DNA from: DTYU01 sp040756575
GTDB lineage: Bacteria > Bacillota > Desulfotomaculia > Desulfotomaculales > Ammonificaceae
Direction: 5' to 3'
Length of the DNA stretch: 64,000 nt
Assembly: GCA_040756575.1 (NCBI GenBank)
Contig: JBFLYP010000012.1
Span: forward strand, 1 to 64,000
Shown: positions 34,285 to 42,501 of the stretch, piece by piece
Position numbering within the stretch: position 1 is the first letter of the stretch
Layout: each line of letters opens with the position of its first letter
Notes under the pieces: model-generated
What the model saw: the letters and a program-made list of their open reading frames with translations, nothing else
Told to the model about the DNA's origin: nothing
Databases searched by the model: none
Made by a program: the position numbers and the translations under genes

Positions 34285-35640
34285 GTGGGTATTCTTTTTG
34301 GTACGGACGGCGTCCGCGGAATAGCCAACAAGGAACTCGAGCCGGAACTCGCGTTTAAATTAGGAAGGGCGGGGGCCTACGTCCTTGCCCGGCAGGCGGG
34401 GTCCAGGAGTATCGTTGTGGGGCGCGACACGCGGGCTTCCGGTGAGATGCTGGAAGCGGCGGTTGTAGCGGGGATACTTTCCGCAGGGGTAGATGCGCTG
34501 CTGCTCGGAGTTATACCAACGCCTGCGGTTGCGTATCTAACCAAGGCGCTCGGAGCGGCCGGCGGGGTGGTTATTTCGGCTTCGCACAACCCTGCCCCGG
34601 ACAACGGGATTAAATTCTTCGCGGCGGACGGCTATAAACTGCCTGACTCAACCGAAGAAATGATTGAAGGGTTTGTATTGGGCGAAATGTCTGGTATCCC
34701 TTCTCCGGTCGGAGCAGGAATCGGCAGGGCGATACCGGCGCACGACGCCGGCAAGCGCTATATAGCGCATGCTTTGAGCGTTGGACCGCGGGGGGCCAAG
34801 GGGCTGCGAATCGCGGTCGACTGCGCACACGGGGCGGCATACGACCTTGCCCCCCGGATTTTGAGCGCATTAGGTGCAGACGTCATTCCGTTGGGAGTTA
34901 GACCTGACGGGCTGAACATCAATGACGGCTGCGGGTCAACTAAACCACAGTTGCTGCAGGAAACGGTCCTTGCTCACGGTGCAGACCTGGGGCTGTCCTT
35001 TGACGGTGATGCCGATAGGCTGATCGCGGTAGACGAGAAAGGGAATATCGTTAACGGGGACGCCGTTATCCTGGCCTGCGCCCGCTACCTGAAAACAAAA
35101 AACAGCCTTCCTCGCGACACGGTTGTTGTTACGGTAATGTCCAACCTCGGGCTTCACCGGGCGCTCGCCGCGTCGGGAATAAAGAGTGTGGTTACCAAGG
35201 TCGGCGACCGTTACGTCCTTGAGGAGATGCTCCGGAAGGGGGCGCGCCTCGGTGGGGAACAGTCCGGACACATTATCTTTCTCGACTACAATACCACCGG
35301 AGACGGGATTATCACAGCGCTCGTTCTCCTGCGGGTGATGCAGGATACCGGAAGGTCTTTGGGAGAGTTGGCGTCAGACCTGGAGTGCTACCCGCAGCTT
35401 CTTGAAAACGTAAGGGTATGCGATAAAGAGCGCGTCTTGAAAAGCCCGTTGCTGGCTGCGGCGATAAAGGAGCAGGAGTCCCGGCTCGGTGAGGACGGGC
35501 GGGTTCTTATCCGTGCCTCCGGTACCGAACCGCTCATCAGGGTGATGGTAGAAGCGCGCGACCCGGAAACGACGCTTCAGGTGGTCAATGAGCTGGTAGG
35601 AGTCGTCCGCGCAATCGAAGGGGGTGAAACCGCAGCTTAA
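34285..35640 (+). CDS. glmM: Phosphoglucosamine mutase
   Basis: This enzyme interconverts glucosamine 6- and 1-phosphate for peptidoglycan precursors. The 451-residue protein begins GILFGTDGVRGIANKELEPE. The phosphoserine loop is GGVVISASHNPAPDNGIKFF, the metal loop is SFDGDADRLIAVDE, and GEQSGHIIF and RASGTEPLIRVMVEA are the sugar and phosphate sites. GTG 34285 follows GAAGGGGG. It precedes glmS, giving both steps to GlcN-1-P, but the glmS ribozyme lies between them. Confidence 0.95.
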   Translation: MGILFGTDGVRGIANKELEPELAFKLGRAGAYVLARQAGSRSIVVGRDTRASGEMLEAAVVAGILSAGVDALLLGVIPTPAVAYLTKALGAAGGVVISASHNPAPDNGIKFFAADGYKLPDSTEEMIEGFVLGEMSGIPSPVGAGIGRAIPAHDAGKRYIAHALSVGPRGAKGLRIAVDCAHGAAYDLAPRILSALGADVIPLGVRPDGLNINDGCGSTKPQLLQETVLAHGADLGLSFDGDADRLIAVDEKGNIVNGDAVILACARYLKTKNSLPRDTVVVTVMSNLGLHRALAASGIKSVVTKVGDRYVLEEMLRKGARLGGEQSGHIIFLDYNTTGDGIITALVLLRVMQDTGRSLGELASDLECYPQLLENVRVCDKERVLKSPLLAAAIKEQESRLGEDGRVLIRASGTEPLIRVMVEARDPETTLQVVNELVGVVRAIEGGETAA

Positions 35641-35699
35641 CCGTCAAGCGTCCTGGTTTAAGACCGACAACTGAATACCAAAGCGCCAGAACTGTTTCA

Positions 35700-35805
35700 G
35701 AGGTCAGAGGTAGGAGATTGGTGTTGGAGATCATATAAAGTAGGGTTCGCACTGCGAATCCTGCGAAGATTCCATCTTCTAATTTCGGAAACCAAAGTGC
35801 GGTTA
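35700..35805. repeat. Heptad-armed hairpin inside glmS ribozyme P1
   Basis: Left units CAGAGGT CAGAGGT AGGAGAT, core AGGGTTCGC-ACT-GCGAATCCT, right units TCCATCT TCTAATT TCGGAAA. It lies between the two strands of P1 of the glmS ribozyme, so it is part of the ribozyme transcript. Confidence 0.7.
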
Positions 35806-35806
35806 G

Positions 35807-35913
35807 AAACGAGTATGGCGAGGAAGGCGAAGCCGGTAGGCGCGGAGCGTACAAGAAGTACGTGAGCGCCGGCTGGCGAGCCTGACGAAGCCAGACGAAG
35901 TTTATCACCGCAC
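35807..35913 (+). repeat. R2 long-hairpin repeat inside glmS ribozyme P1
   Basis: GTGCGGT (35807) pairs with ACCGCAC (35913). The interior shares GAGGAAGGCGAAGCCGG, GGAGCGTAC..GTACGTGAG and GGCGAGCCTGACGAAG with the R2 copy at 60463-60634. It follows the heptad hairpin directly. Confidence 0.75.
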
Positions 35914-36239
35914 TCGGACCTCCACAAACAGTTGACGAGGGGGAGGTTAATCGAGCTATCTTCGGCGGGTGCCTCCCGGCCGGCCACGGCCGTAAGCGGT
36001 GTCACAAAACTGGTGGGCGACCGCCAGGACAAAAGCACCAGGTGGCGGATGGCAAAGTATGGCCTATTTGCAGTGATCTGCGGTTTATTGTCTTTGCAGG
36101 GAAGGGCGCCGTGCTTAACTGCCGGCGTTTATTATTTGGCGAAGGTTCTTAACAAAGGCGGTGACCAGTTAGACGTTTAACTCGAAACTTGTAACCCGGT
36201 ATTACTGTGGGAGTTAGTTAAGAGGAGTGTTTTAATACC

Positions 36240-38066
36240 ATGTGTGGCATAGTCGGTTATGCGGGCCACCAGGAGGCGTTGCCCTTTTTGCTGGAGGGCC
36301 TGAAGAAACTGGAGTATAGAGGATACGATTCGGCAGGCATTGCAGTCGTAGAGCAGGCAGGTTTCCTGTCCCTTTATAAAAAGGAAGGTAAAATCGCTGC
36401 GCTGGAAACCTGCCTAAACGGGAAACGTCCGTCGGGCACTATCGGTATCGGGCACACCCGCTGGGCTACCCACGGGGCGCCGACAGATACGAACGCCCAC
36501 CCGCACCTGGACTGCAAAGGGCGTATTGCCGTGGTACATAACGGAATTATTGAAAACTACCTCGAGCTGAGGCACGAGCTTGTGGCGCGGGGGCATAACC
36601 TGATTTCCGACACCGATACCGAGGTGATTCCTCATTTGCTCGAGGAATTCTACGAAGGGGATTTGCTCGCCGCCCTAAGGCGTGCGGTGGCGCTTTTGCG
36701 GGGCTCCTATGCCCTGGCAGCGGTTACGGCCACCGAGCCCGGAAGGGTCGTGGCCGCGCGGCGCGACAGCCCGCTGATTGTCGGGTTGGCTGAAGGGGAA
36801 AACTTTTTGGCCTCCGACATCCCGGCCATCCTATCCGCTACCCGCCGCACCTACATCCTGGACGACGGGAACCTGGCTGACGTACGGCCGGACGGAGTAT
36901 TCATCTTCGATGAAACCGGTTGCCGGCAAAACAAGGAGATCTTTGAGGTAAAATGGGATGCTGCGCAGGCAGAGAAGGCCCCTTATGCGCACTTTATGCT
37001 AAAGGAAATACACGAGCAGCCAAAAACCTTGCGGGACACCATGCGCGGGCGTTTAAGCGACTCGGGGGTCGTCTTTCCCGAACTGAAACTCGACCCTGCG
37101 GTCTTAAAGTCCTGCAGGCGGCTTTTCATCACCGCCTGCGGTACCGCTTACCACGCCGGGTTGATCGGGAAGGCGCTTATTGAGCGGCTGGCGTGCCTGC
37201 CGGTGGAGGCAGAGATCGCTTCTGAGTTCCGGTACCGCGAACCCCTCATCGGTCCGGGGGATCTGATAGTTGTCATCAGCCAGTCCGGCGAGACGGCAGA
37301 TACCCTGGCGGCCATGCGGGAGGCAAGGGCCAAGGGGGCTACCGCAATAGCGATTACGAATGTCGTCGGCAGCTCGGTAGCGCGTGAAGCCGACGACGTG
37401 CTCTACACCTGGGCCGGCCCGGAGATTGCCGTGGCTTCTACCAAGGCTTACGTCGCGCAGGTGCTTGTGCTTACGCTATTAGCCGTTTATTTGGCCAAAG
37501 AGCACCAAACGGTGCCGCAGGACCTGCTAAAGGAGTTGGTGGCAGAACTCCCGTATCTTTCTGAATACGCCGCGGGGATGCTGGCACGGGAAGATGAAAT
37601 AGCGGCGCTGGCGGACGCGTACAAGGACGTTGAGCATGCCTTCTTCATCGGCCGCGGCCTCGATTGGGCTGTGGCCTCCGAGGGAGCACTGAAACTTAAG
37701 GAGATTTCGTACATCCACGCGGAGGCATACGCCGCCGGGGAGCTGAAGCACGGCACCCTGGCCCTTGTGACCGACGGAGTGCCCGTATTCGCGCTCGCGA
37801 CCCAGCCGGCGCTCTACGAAAAGATGATCAGCAACATCAAGGAGGTAAAGGCCCGCGGTGCCCGTGTTGTGGCTGTCACCACGGAAACCGGCGGGAATAT
37901 TGCTCAGGTTGCCGATACGGTAATCTCTTTGCCGCCGGTCCACCCGCTGCTTGCCCCGGCGATAACGGTTATACCGCTTCAGCTCTTTGCTTACTATGCC
38001 GCCGTTGCCCGCGGGTGCGACGTCGACAAGCCGCGCAACCTTGCCAAAAGCGTAACGGTGGAGTAG
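36240..38066 (+). CDS. glmS: Glutamine-fructose-6-phosphate aminotransferase
   Basis: This enzyme makes glucosamine 6-phosphate. The N-terminal glutaminase has Cys1 nucleophile (MCGIVGYAGHQEALPFLLEG) with GHTRWATHGAPTDTNAHPH. Two SIS domains follow: FITACGTAYHAGLIGKAL with VVISQSGETADTLAAM, then the second with FIGRGLDWAVASEGALKLKE. The C-terminus is DKPRNLAKSVTVE. It has 608 residues. Expression should be controlled by the ribozyme in its leader. A strong hairpin follows. Confidence 0.96.
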   Translation: MCGIVGYAGHQEALPFLLEGLKKLEYRGYDSAGIAVVEQAGFLSLYKKEGKIAALETCLNGKRPSGTIGIGHTRWATHGAPTDTNAHPHLDCKGRIAVVHNGIIENYLELRHELVARGHNLISDTDTEVIPHLLEEFYEGDLLAALRRAVALLRGSYALAAVTATEPGRVVAARRDSPLIVGLAEGENFLASDIPAILSATRRTYILDDGNLADVRPDGVFIFDETGCRQNKEIFEVKWDAAQAEKAPYAHFMLKEIHEQPKTLRDTMRGRLSDSGVVFPELKLDPAVLKSCRRLFITACGTAYHAGLIGKALIERLACLPVEAEIASEFRYREPLIGPGDLIVVISQSGETADTLAAMREARAKGATAIAITNVVGSSVAREADDVLYTWAGPEIAVASTKAYVAQVLVLTLLAVYLAKEHQTVPQDLLKELVAELPYLSEYAAGMLAREDEIAALADAYKDVEHAFFIGRGLDWAVASEGALKLKEISYIHAEAYAAGELKHGTLALVTDGVPVFALATQPALYEKMISNIKEVKARGARVVAVTTETGGNIAQVADTVISLPPVHPLLAPAITVIPLQLFAYYAAVARGCDVDKPRNLAKSVTVE

Positions 38067-38128
38067 GGAAGCAACCGGTTTAACCGGCCGACAAAACCAG
38101 CACATTTGGCTTATAATCCCCGAGAGGT

Positions 38129-38168
38129 GGTAAGAGGCGGCTTCCCACGGCCGCCTCTTACCTTTACT
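38129..38168 (+). terminator. Terminator after glmS
   Basis: GGTAAGAGGCGG (38129-38140) and CCGCCTCTTACC (38151-38162) form a perfect 12-bp stem with a 10-nt loop, followed by TTTACTG. The U tract is weak, but the stem is strong. Confidence 0.75.
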
Positions 38169-38266
38169 GCAATTTACTGTAATTCGAGTTTGAGCATTTG
38201 CTTAGGAGACGCATACCAGCATTTCCGGTACTTTCACCGCCGGCCCTCCGGTAAACAGGTGCCTTC

Positions 38267-39037
38267 TTAAAGCTTTATCAAGCCTAATTCCTTCATTATT
38301 CTCTCTGTGAAAGGTTTTATTGACAGTAAATAAAGAGCGCGTGTTCTCAGCCTTTGAGCTAATTCCTTCCGTATCCTATGTTGTCGGGGGGTCCCAAAGA
38401 GTTTACTCATCAGCTTTTCCGAAGCAGTAACAATTTCATTTAAAAGGTTTAAATATGACAGCAAATGCGCTTCATGAAGCTCGGGGGAATCGTCGAAATA
38501 GAGTATCTTAACAAACATGCTGGTTTCGTTTTCTTCGATCACCATATCTCGATAAGTAAAATTCGGATTGGGATGCATAAAATTATCGTTTAACCGGCTT
38601 AACACTTTCTGGAAGTCAGCGCTTCTGGAAAGCGATTCCGAAACTAAACTTTTGCCGAAGAACGCTTCCCCGTAGGATTTCCGATCTTCATTCCGTTTCA
38701 GCCATATTTGAGCGTTCACAGGGTCGTCCACAAACTTGCCTATTATAAGGAATGCTTCAAGGCCGGGCCTGAACGCCAACCAAGCAATAAAACTTTGGTA
38801 TGACACTATGTGTTGGAACCCGAATACGAGATGCCGTACTAATAGGTTTACAAAAGGGACCAGACCGGCATGGTGATTACCTTTTAGATCCCTGTCCGTT
38901 CCTATGGGAGCCCAGATACGTTGCAGAGTGTCCATAAGAGCAAGGAAAGTATTAAAGTCGTCGTGGTAGTCACGGAGAAACACCTTAAGGTTATCTGAAA
39001 CAGTTTTGTAGTAATCTATAAACTCCTTTTCTTTCAA
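38267..39037 (-). CDS. Hypothetical helical protein
   Basis: This 256-residue protein is almost wholly alpha-helical by composition and has no signal peptide or clear transmembrane segment. Conserved-looking blocks are LEAFLIIGKFVDDPVNAQIWLK, with charged RNEDRKSYGEAF after it, and LNDNFMHPNPNFTYRD. The layout vaguely recalls HEPN/DUF5677-like proteins, but the similarity is too weak to assign. It is isolated, on the strand opposite its neighbours, and less G+C-rich than them, suggesting acquisition. Its 3' end converges on the glmS terminator. Confidence 0.55.
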   Translation of the reverse strand: MKEKEFIDYYKTVSDNLKVFLRDYHDDFNTFLALMDTLQRIWAPIGTDRDLKGNHHAGLVPFVNLLVRHLVFGFQHIVSYQSFIAWLAFRPGLEAFLIIGKFVDDPVNAQIWLKRNEDRKSYGEAFFGKSLVSESLSRSADFQKVLSRLNDNFMHPNPNFTYRDMVIEENETSMFVKILYFDDSPELHEAHLLSYLNLLNEIVTASEKLMSKLFGTPRQHRIRKELAQRLRTRALYLLSIKPFTERIMKELGLIKL

Positions 39038-39248
39038 AGTGAGCCTTCCTTAATTTTAAGCTTGTCTTCTTTTTTGAATTCGAGTGACTTGTCTTTTTTC
39101 CTGTTGTATGAAGAAAAGATTATTTGGGCACGAAGAGTGCACTCTCGGCCGGGTTTTTATAACCGGATACGGGCCCGGAGAGTTCCTCTCACCAGTATGC
39201 CGGGGCGCGCATACTTTATAACACCGAGTTAGAACAGAGGTGATTTCG

Positions 39249-39713
39249 GTGTACACTGATGAATTTATTAAAAAGATCGCGTCCGCCGCGCGGGAGTGTC
39301 ACAAAAGGACCGGCGTTTTTGCGAGTTGTATCATCGCTCAGGCCGCGCTGGAAAGCGGTTGGGGGAAGACCGTTCCGGTTGACAAAAAGACCGGGCGCTC
39401 CAGTTACAATCTGTTCGGGATTAAGGGCGAAGGGCCGTGCGGTTATGTAGAAATCCCCCATCCTGAATTCGAAAATGGGAAGAAAGTGTGGCGCATGGCA
39501 AAATTCCGTTGCTACCGAAGCTTCGCGGAGTGCATAGAGGACTATGAAAAAATAATCATGCATCCCCGCTACAAACCCGTAAGGGAAGCATGTGACCCTG
39601 ACGAAGCTGCTTATCAGTTGTATAAGTGCGGCTACGCGACTGATCCGGCGTATCCCGAAAAACTGATATCTATCATGAGGAAGTATAATCTCTACATTTA
39701 TGATAACGATTAG
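39249..39713 (+). CDS. GH73-type glucosaminidase (FlgJ/Atl-like muramidase domain)
   Basis: A single-domain mannosyl-glycoprotein endo-beta-N-acetylglucosaminidase-like protein of about 154 residues. The catalytic Glu is in IIAQAALESGWGKTVPV, followed by SYNLFGIKGEGPCGYVEI and a conserved Tyr region YRSFAECIEDYEKIIM; YKCGYATDPAYPEKLISIM ends the fold. It should cleave peptidoglycan. No signal peptide is seen, as with phage endolysins or spore-associated lysins. GTG 39249 lies five bases after GAGGTGAT; GTG 39240 overlaps it. Confidence 0.82.
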   Translation: MYTDEFIKKIASAARECHKRTGVFASCIIAQAALESGWGKTVPVDKKTGRSSYNLFGIKGEGPCGYVEIPHPEFENGKKVWRMAKFRCYRSFAECIEDYEKIIMHPRYKPVREACDPDEAAYQLYKCGYATDPAYPEKLISIMRKYNLYIYDND

Positions 39714-39792
39714 GGTTTGGCCTGGCGGTATTACCGGCACGTTCTATTTTGGTAGCTTTCCCGTAAAGAGTTTTCTGCACGAAAAGCAAACC

Positions 39793-39835
39793 TTAGAACA
39801 CACTGAGGATTAATCCTCAGTATAGTTGCGTTCTA
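39793..39835. repeat. Perfect 20-bp palindrome with outer inverted repeat
   Basis: ACTGAGGATTAATCCTCAGT (39802-39821) is a perfect palindrome. Outer arms TTAGAACAC (39793) and GCGTTCTAA (39835) add an imperfect pair. It lies in the 500-bp gene-poor stretch after the glucosaminidase. No U tract follows. It could be an operator, attachment-like site or repeat. Confidence 0.6.
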
Positions 39836-40086
39836 AACGGCGTAGTACCGGAATTGGCCGTAGCGCCTTAGCAGGATCAAGAATCCAACAATGCGTGAGT
39901 CCAACCTTGAACATTACGACTTTTTCTATCCGCAAGGTCTTCAAGGATTAAGCTTCCGCATTCCGGGTCAACTGTTTTTACTACTTGCGATGGATGGAAG
40001 TTTACCGGCTTGACGTGTTAATTTTATGCTAAGGGCAGTTACAGGAATGATTAAGTGAACAGCTTCTTACTTGGGAAAGGCAGAAG

Positions 40087-40223
40087 AAAAAGCCGGAGGC
40101 TGGGTTAGAAAAGCAAAAGACAAGCCGGAGGATGGGTTGTTTTAGTAAAAGCCAGAGGTTGGGTTGTTTTGGTTTAGAGATAAGACAGATGATGAAAAGC
40201 CGGAGGCTGGGTTGTTTTGGTTG
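40087..40223 (+). repeat. Four degenerate tandem copies of a 28-nt unit
   Basis: Units of the form AAAAGCCGGAGGCTGGGTTG plus TTTTGGTT occur at 40087-40107, 40121-40145, 40147-40175 and 40195-40223, with variable spacers. Each contains a small stem (AGCCGGAGGCT). The rest of 39836-40086 shows no gene. Confidence 0.7.
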
Positions 40224-40564
40224 AGAACGAGTCGTTGTTAAGGAGCAGCACCTTTGCAATTCCTGTATACTGCCCGAGATCAAGGTTAAAACCCGTTACG
40301 GTGGCTTTTCTGGTAGCAAAGTTACTGGACGTCGTTACTACATGGATCGCGATTAAGGTATTTAATAGCTGGGAGGTTGGGCTGGCAACATATCTACTCG
40401 GGTTCGAAGAGGCTGTCCTCATAAATGTTGCGACAGTTATATTTGTTGTTACGGTGTTCCAGACGGTTAATCTCAACACACGGATAGTATGGGCGGGCCC
40501 CCTCTTGACAGCATTCTTTCCTCTGTGGAACATATTCGTAATCGGGTGTGAACTGCTGTGTTAA
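40217..40564 (+). CDS. Small multi-pass membrane protein
   Basis: Up to 115 residues with three or four hydrophobic segments (VAFLVAKLLDVVTTWIAI, YLLGFEEAVLINVATVIFVV, TAFFPLWNIFVIGCELL). The D-V-V-T-T-W pattern in the first helix recalls DUF5658-type small membrane proteins, but I cannot confirm it. The start is unclear: the open frame begins in the tandem repeat at 40217, while GTG 40301 would give a compact 88-residue protein that starts at the first helix. A terminator follows at 40629. Confidence 0.45.
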   Translation: MVENESLLRSSTFAIPVYCPRSRLKPVTVAFLVAKLLDVVTTWIAIKVFNSWEVGLATYLLGFEEAVLINVATVIFVVTVFQTVNLNTRIVWAGPLLTAFFPLWNIFVIGCELLC

Positions 40565-40628
40565 ATAAGTTACCCCAGCAAGTACATTCGCCGGATTTAT
40601 ATTAGAGAACCTTAGTGAATATAATGCC

Positions 40629-40667
40629 AGAGCAGGAGTCGCCCTTTGAAACTCCTGCTCTTTTTTA
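40629..40667 (+). terminator. Rho-independent terminator
   Basis: AGAGCAGGAGT (40629-40639) and ACTCCTGCTCT (40651-40661) form a perfect 11-bp stem followed by TTTTTA. Confidence 0.92.
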
Positions 40668-40765
40668 CTTTACTTATCCTGACAATTGTTTTATTAACAA
40701 TTTTTGGTTAGCTAACATAAGATGTGTGGTAAAAAATAATTATTACTGGAAGGGGTTGCATACTG

Positions 40766-41146
40766 ATGAAAATTCATCTGCCCGAAGGAAGTTCACCGGT
40801 AACGCTGTCGTTCCCCGAAGGGGCGGCGCAGGACGCTTACATTGAAACGTGGCAAAAACTAGTTTATGGTTTGTTAGATTCATACGACGAGGAGAAAAGG
40901 GGTTTGTTAAACATAGCACTCGAATTTGAGTGTGAGGAATGTTGTAAGAAAATTTTAAACGGCGCCCGTATCTTTTTCATCCCGGTCATAAACGTGGCAG
41001 TGCTCTTGCCGCCGCCGGGTCAGCATCTCCTGTTAAAGGTTGTGAGTTGCGGCCATATCGTTGACAAGGAAAGAGTAAAGATAGCGATAATTCCGATATC
41101 CCGCATCTGTAATATTGAAATCGGCGCCGAACAGATCGATCCGTAG
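40766..41146 (+). CDS. Hypothetical protein with CEECC motif
   Basis: A 126-residue soluble protein, MKIHLPEGSSPVTLSFPEGA, with a helical middle (YIETWQKLVYGLLDSYDEEK), a Cys-rich turn (FECEECCKK) and beta-like C-terminal half (IFFIPVINVAVLLPPPG). I recognise no family. ATG 40766 has GGAAGGGG some 14 bases before it. It is flanked by terminators on both sides (40629 and 41168), so it is a single-gene unit, which supports it being real. Confidence 0.5.
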   Translation: MKIHLPEGSSPVTLSFPEGAAQDAYIETWQKLVYGLLDSYDEEKRGLLNIALEFECEECCKKILNGARIFFIPVINVAVLLPPPGQHLLLKVVSCGHIVDKERVKIAIIPISRICNIEIGAEQIDP

Positions 41147-41167
41147 TAGCGCCGAGTTGTTATCAGG

Positions 41168-41204
41168 GGCTGGGCAGCGATATAAGACGTGTCCAGCCTT
41201 TTTT
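41168..41204 (+). terminator. Rho-independent terminator
   Basis: GGCTGGGCA (41168-41176) pairs with TGTCCAGCC (41190-41198), one G-U, then TTTTTT. The 230 bases after it, up to the next gene, show nothing clear. Confidence 0.85.
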
Positions 41205-41435
41205 AATCAGGGTCATCCCGCTCGATGCGCTTATACTGAGTTTATCCGCGTAGGGCGAGAAAGTATCCCGCTGTGGTCTATCGTTGGAGCCCTACGCTTT
41301 GTTTTTTTTATGGTTCCTAAAAGCGGATTGAAGTCTCGTCCAAAGTATGATAAATTATGGCAACAAGGCGACACCGTTTTAAGGCAAACGGCGTCCCATC
41401 CAGCCCGTAACTGATTTTATGTTAACTTTAAGAAT

Positions 41436-41936
41436 TCAGGGGTTTAAAATCGGGGCCGGCAAGGGCCCTTTTTCTTTGAGTTTGGCCCGGACTACTACTC
41501 CGAGGGTTTCGCTGACCACGATGGTGTCGGCGTGCAGCTCAAATTCCCTCCCGTCGACCGCGACTACACGTTCGTTCAGCATTCCCGGGATGAGCCAGTA
41601 GTCCAAGGTAGCAAGCTCGCGCCCCATCAGGGGGTGCAGCCGTTTCTCGACTTCCTTCTCCAGTTCGATGCGGATACCCCGCTTCTCGATCCCGGTAAGG
41701 TCCCCCGTGAGAACGGTTTTGACGTCAAAGCCCCGCACGCAGCGCTTGCGCTTTGCTTCAAGGCTGGCCTTCAGCTTTTCGAGTTCCTGGTTCGCCTCGG
41801 CGAGTTCGTCCTCCAGGGTCCGGGTTTGGTAGGTGAGGCGCTCGATCTCGTCACCCAGGTTGACGGTCATTGCTGCTGCTCCGGCGAGGATTCCCAGCGT
41901 CAGGCAGGCAAGATAGCGCAGGAGCACGCGCTTCAT
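41436..41936 (-). CDS. YtrI-like sporulation membrane protein
   Basis: 166 residues with one N-terminal transmembrane segment (YLACLTLGILAGAAAMTVNL), a coiled coil (EIERLTYQTRTLEDELAEAN...LEKLKASLEAKRK) and a C-terminal domain (LEKEVEKRLHPLMGRELATL, VVVRAKLKEKG). This anchor-coil-domain layout, together with the overlapping upstream ytrH-like gene (stop/start overlap at 41933-41936), matches the YtrH-YtrI pair needed for efficient sporulation in Bacillus. The name rests mainly on layout and context. Confidence 0.6.
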   Translation of the reverse strand: MKRVLLRYLACLTLGILAGAAAMTVNLGDEIERLTYQTRTLEDELAEANQELEKLKASLEAKRKRCVRGFDVKTVLTGDLTGIEKRGIRIELEKEVEKRLHPLMGRELATLDYWLIPGMLNERVVAVDGREFELHADTIVVSETLGVVVRAKLKEKGPLPAPILNP

Positions 41937-42259
41937 TCGTGCCCGCCGCCCAAGGTGGTGATCAGGAAGTAGCCCGCCTGGGCGCCGGCTAAGCTGGCCA
42001 GGACGTAGAGGAGCTGCCGGGCTACGGCGGTAATTTCCCCGCGGAAGAGGCCGGACTCAAAGATTTCAAAGGTGGAAAACGACCCCCCGATCGCCGCTAC
42101 GATTGCCCAGATCTTGACCTCCCGTGCAAGCCGCAGCATGGTGCTGATGGGCGGCTGCCCCGTAAGTGTTGCACCCAGCGCACCGGCGAAGGCAGCCCCG
42201 ATGAGCACGCCGCCGGCCGTAAAGAAGATTATTACCAATCGCTGGCCGAATCCGTCCAT
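41933..42259 (-). CDS. ytrH: YtrH-like sporulation protein
   Basis: About 108 residues, with three hydrophobic helices (LVIIFFTAGGVLIGAAFAGALGA; EVKIWAIVAAIGGSFSTFE; LLYVLASLAGAQAGYFLITTLG). The pattern and length match the YtrH family of mother-cell membrane proteins. ATG 42259 (MDGFGQRLVII) gives the family length; GTG 42295 would add a basic 12-residue extension. It is the first gene of a two-gene unit with the YtrI-like gene and supports a spore-forming host. Confidence 0.7.
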   Translation of the reverse strand: MDGFGQRLVIIFFTAGGVLIGAAFAGALGATLTGQPPISTMLRLAREVKIWAIVAAIGGSFSTFEIFESGLFRGEITAVARQLLYVLASLAGAQAGYFLITTLGGGHE

Positions 42260-42501
42260 GGCTTTAAAGCGCCCCTTTTGGGTGTGGTCCCTCACTGATT
42301 CCTATACCGAGCGGGCAGGAGTTATGACTGCAGCCTCGGAACGCCTGATCATTTCGGGGATTATTTGACGAACGCCTCCTAATCAACCGGATCTCCAAAG
42401 GAAATAATACGATAAGACGCCACCCGACGCGCATAAGCTCAGGAGGGGTGTACTGCCGCCGGCAGTCCGCCTGCCGGTTTTTACCAAGGGGGATGGTTTC
42501 G

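Larger units (their letters stand above)
35682..36039 (+). ncRNA. glmS ribozyme with about 210-nt insertion in the P1 loop
   Basis: The self-cleaving, GlcN6P-dependent ribozyme is recognisable by the cleavage site A/GCGCC (before G35683), AGTTGACGAGG at 35930-35940, TTCGGCGGGTGCCTCCC in the core, and CCGTAAGCGGTGT with P4 (CTGGTGG/CCGCCAG) closing at GCACC 36039. P1 forms from AACTGTTT (35690-35697) and AAACAGTT (35926-35933), extended by GAGGT (35700-35704) with ACCTC (35918-35922). Everything between is a heptad-armed hairpin and an R2 element. It should down-regulate glmS, whose start is 200 bases downstream. Confidence 0.92.

Noticed and set aside
35585..36038. Minus-strand ORFs across the glmS leader
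   Set aside because: They fall on the ribozyme and repeat sequences and encode nothing recognisable.
38267..39037. HEPN/DUF5677 defence-type assignment
   Set aside because: Only loose pattern similarity; no RX4-6H motif or toxin-antitoxin partner gene nearby.
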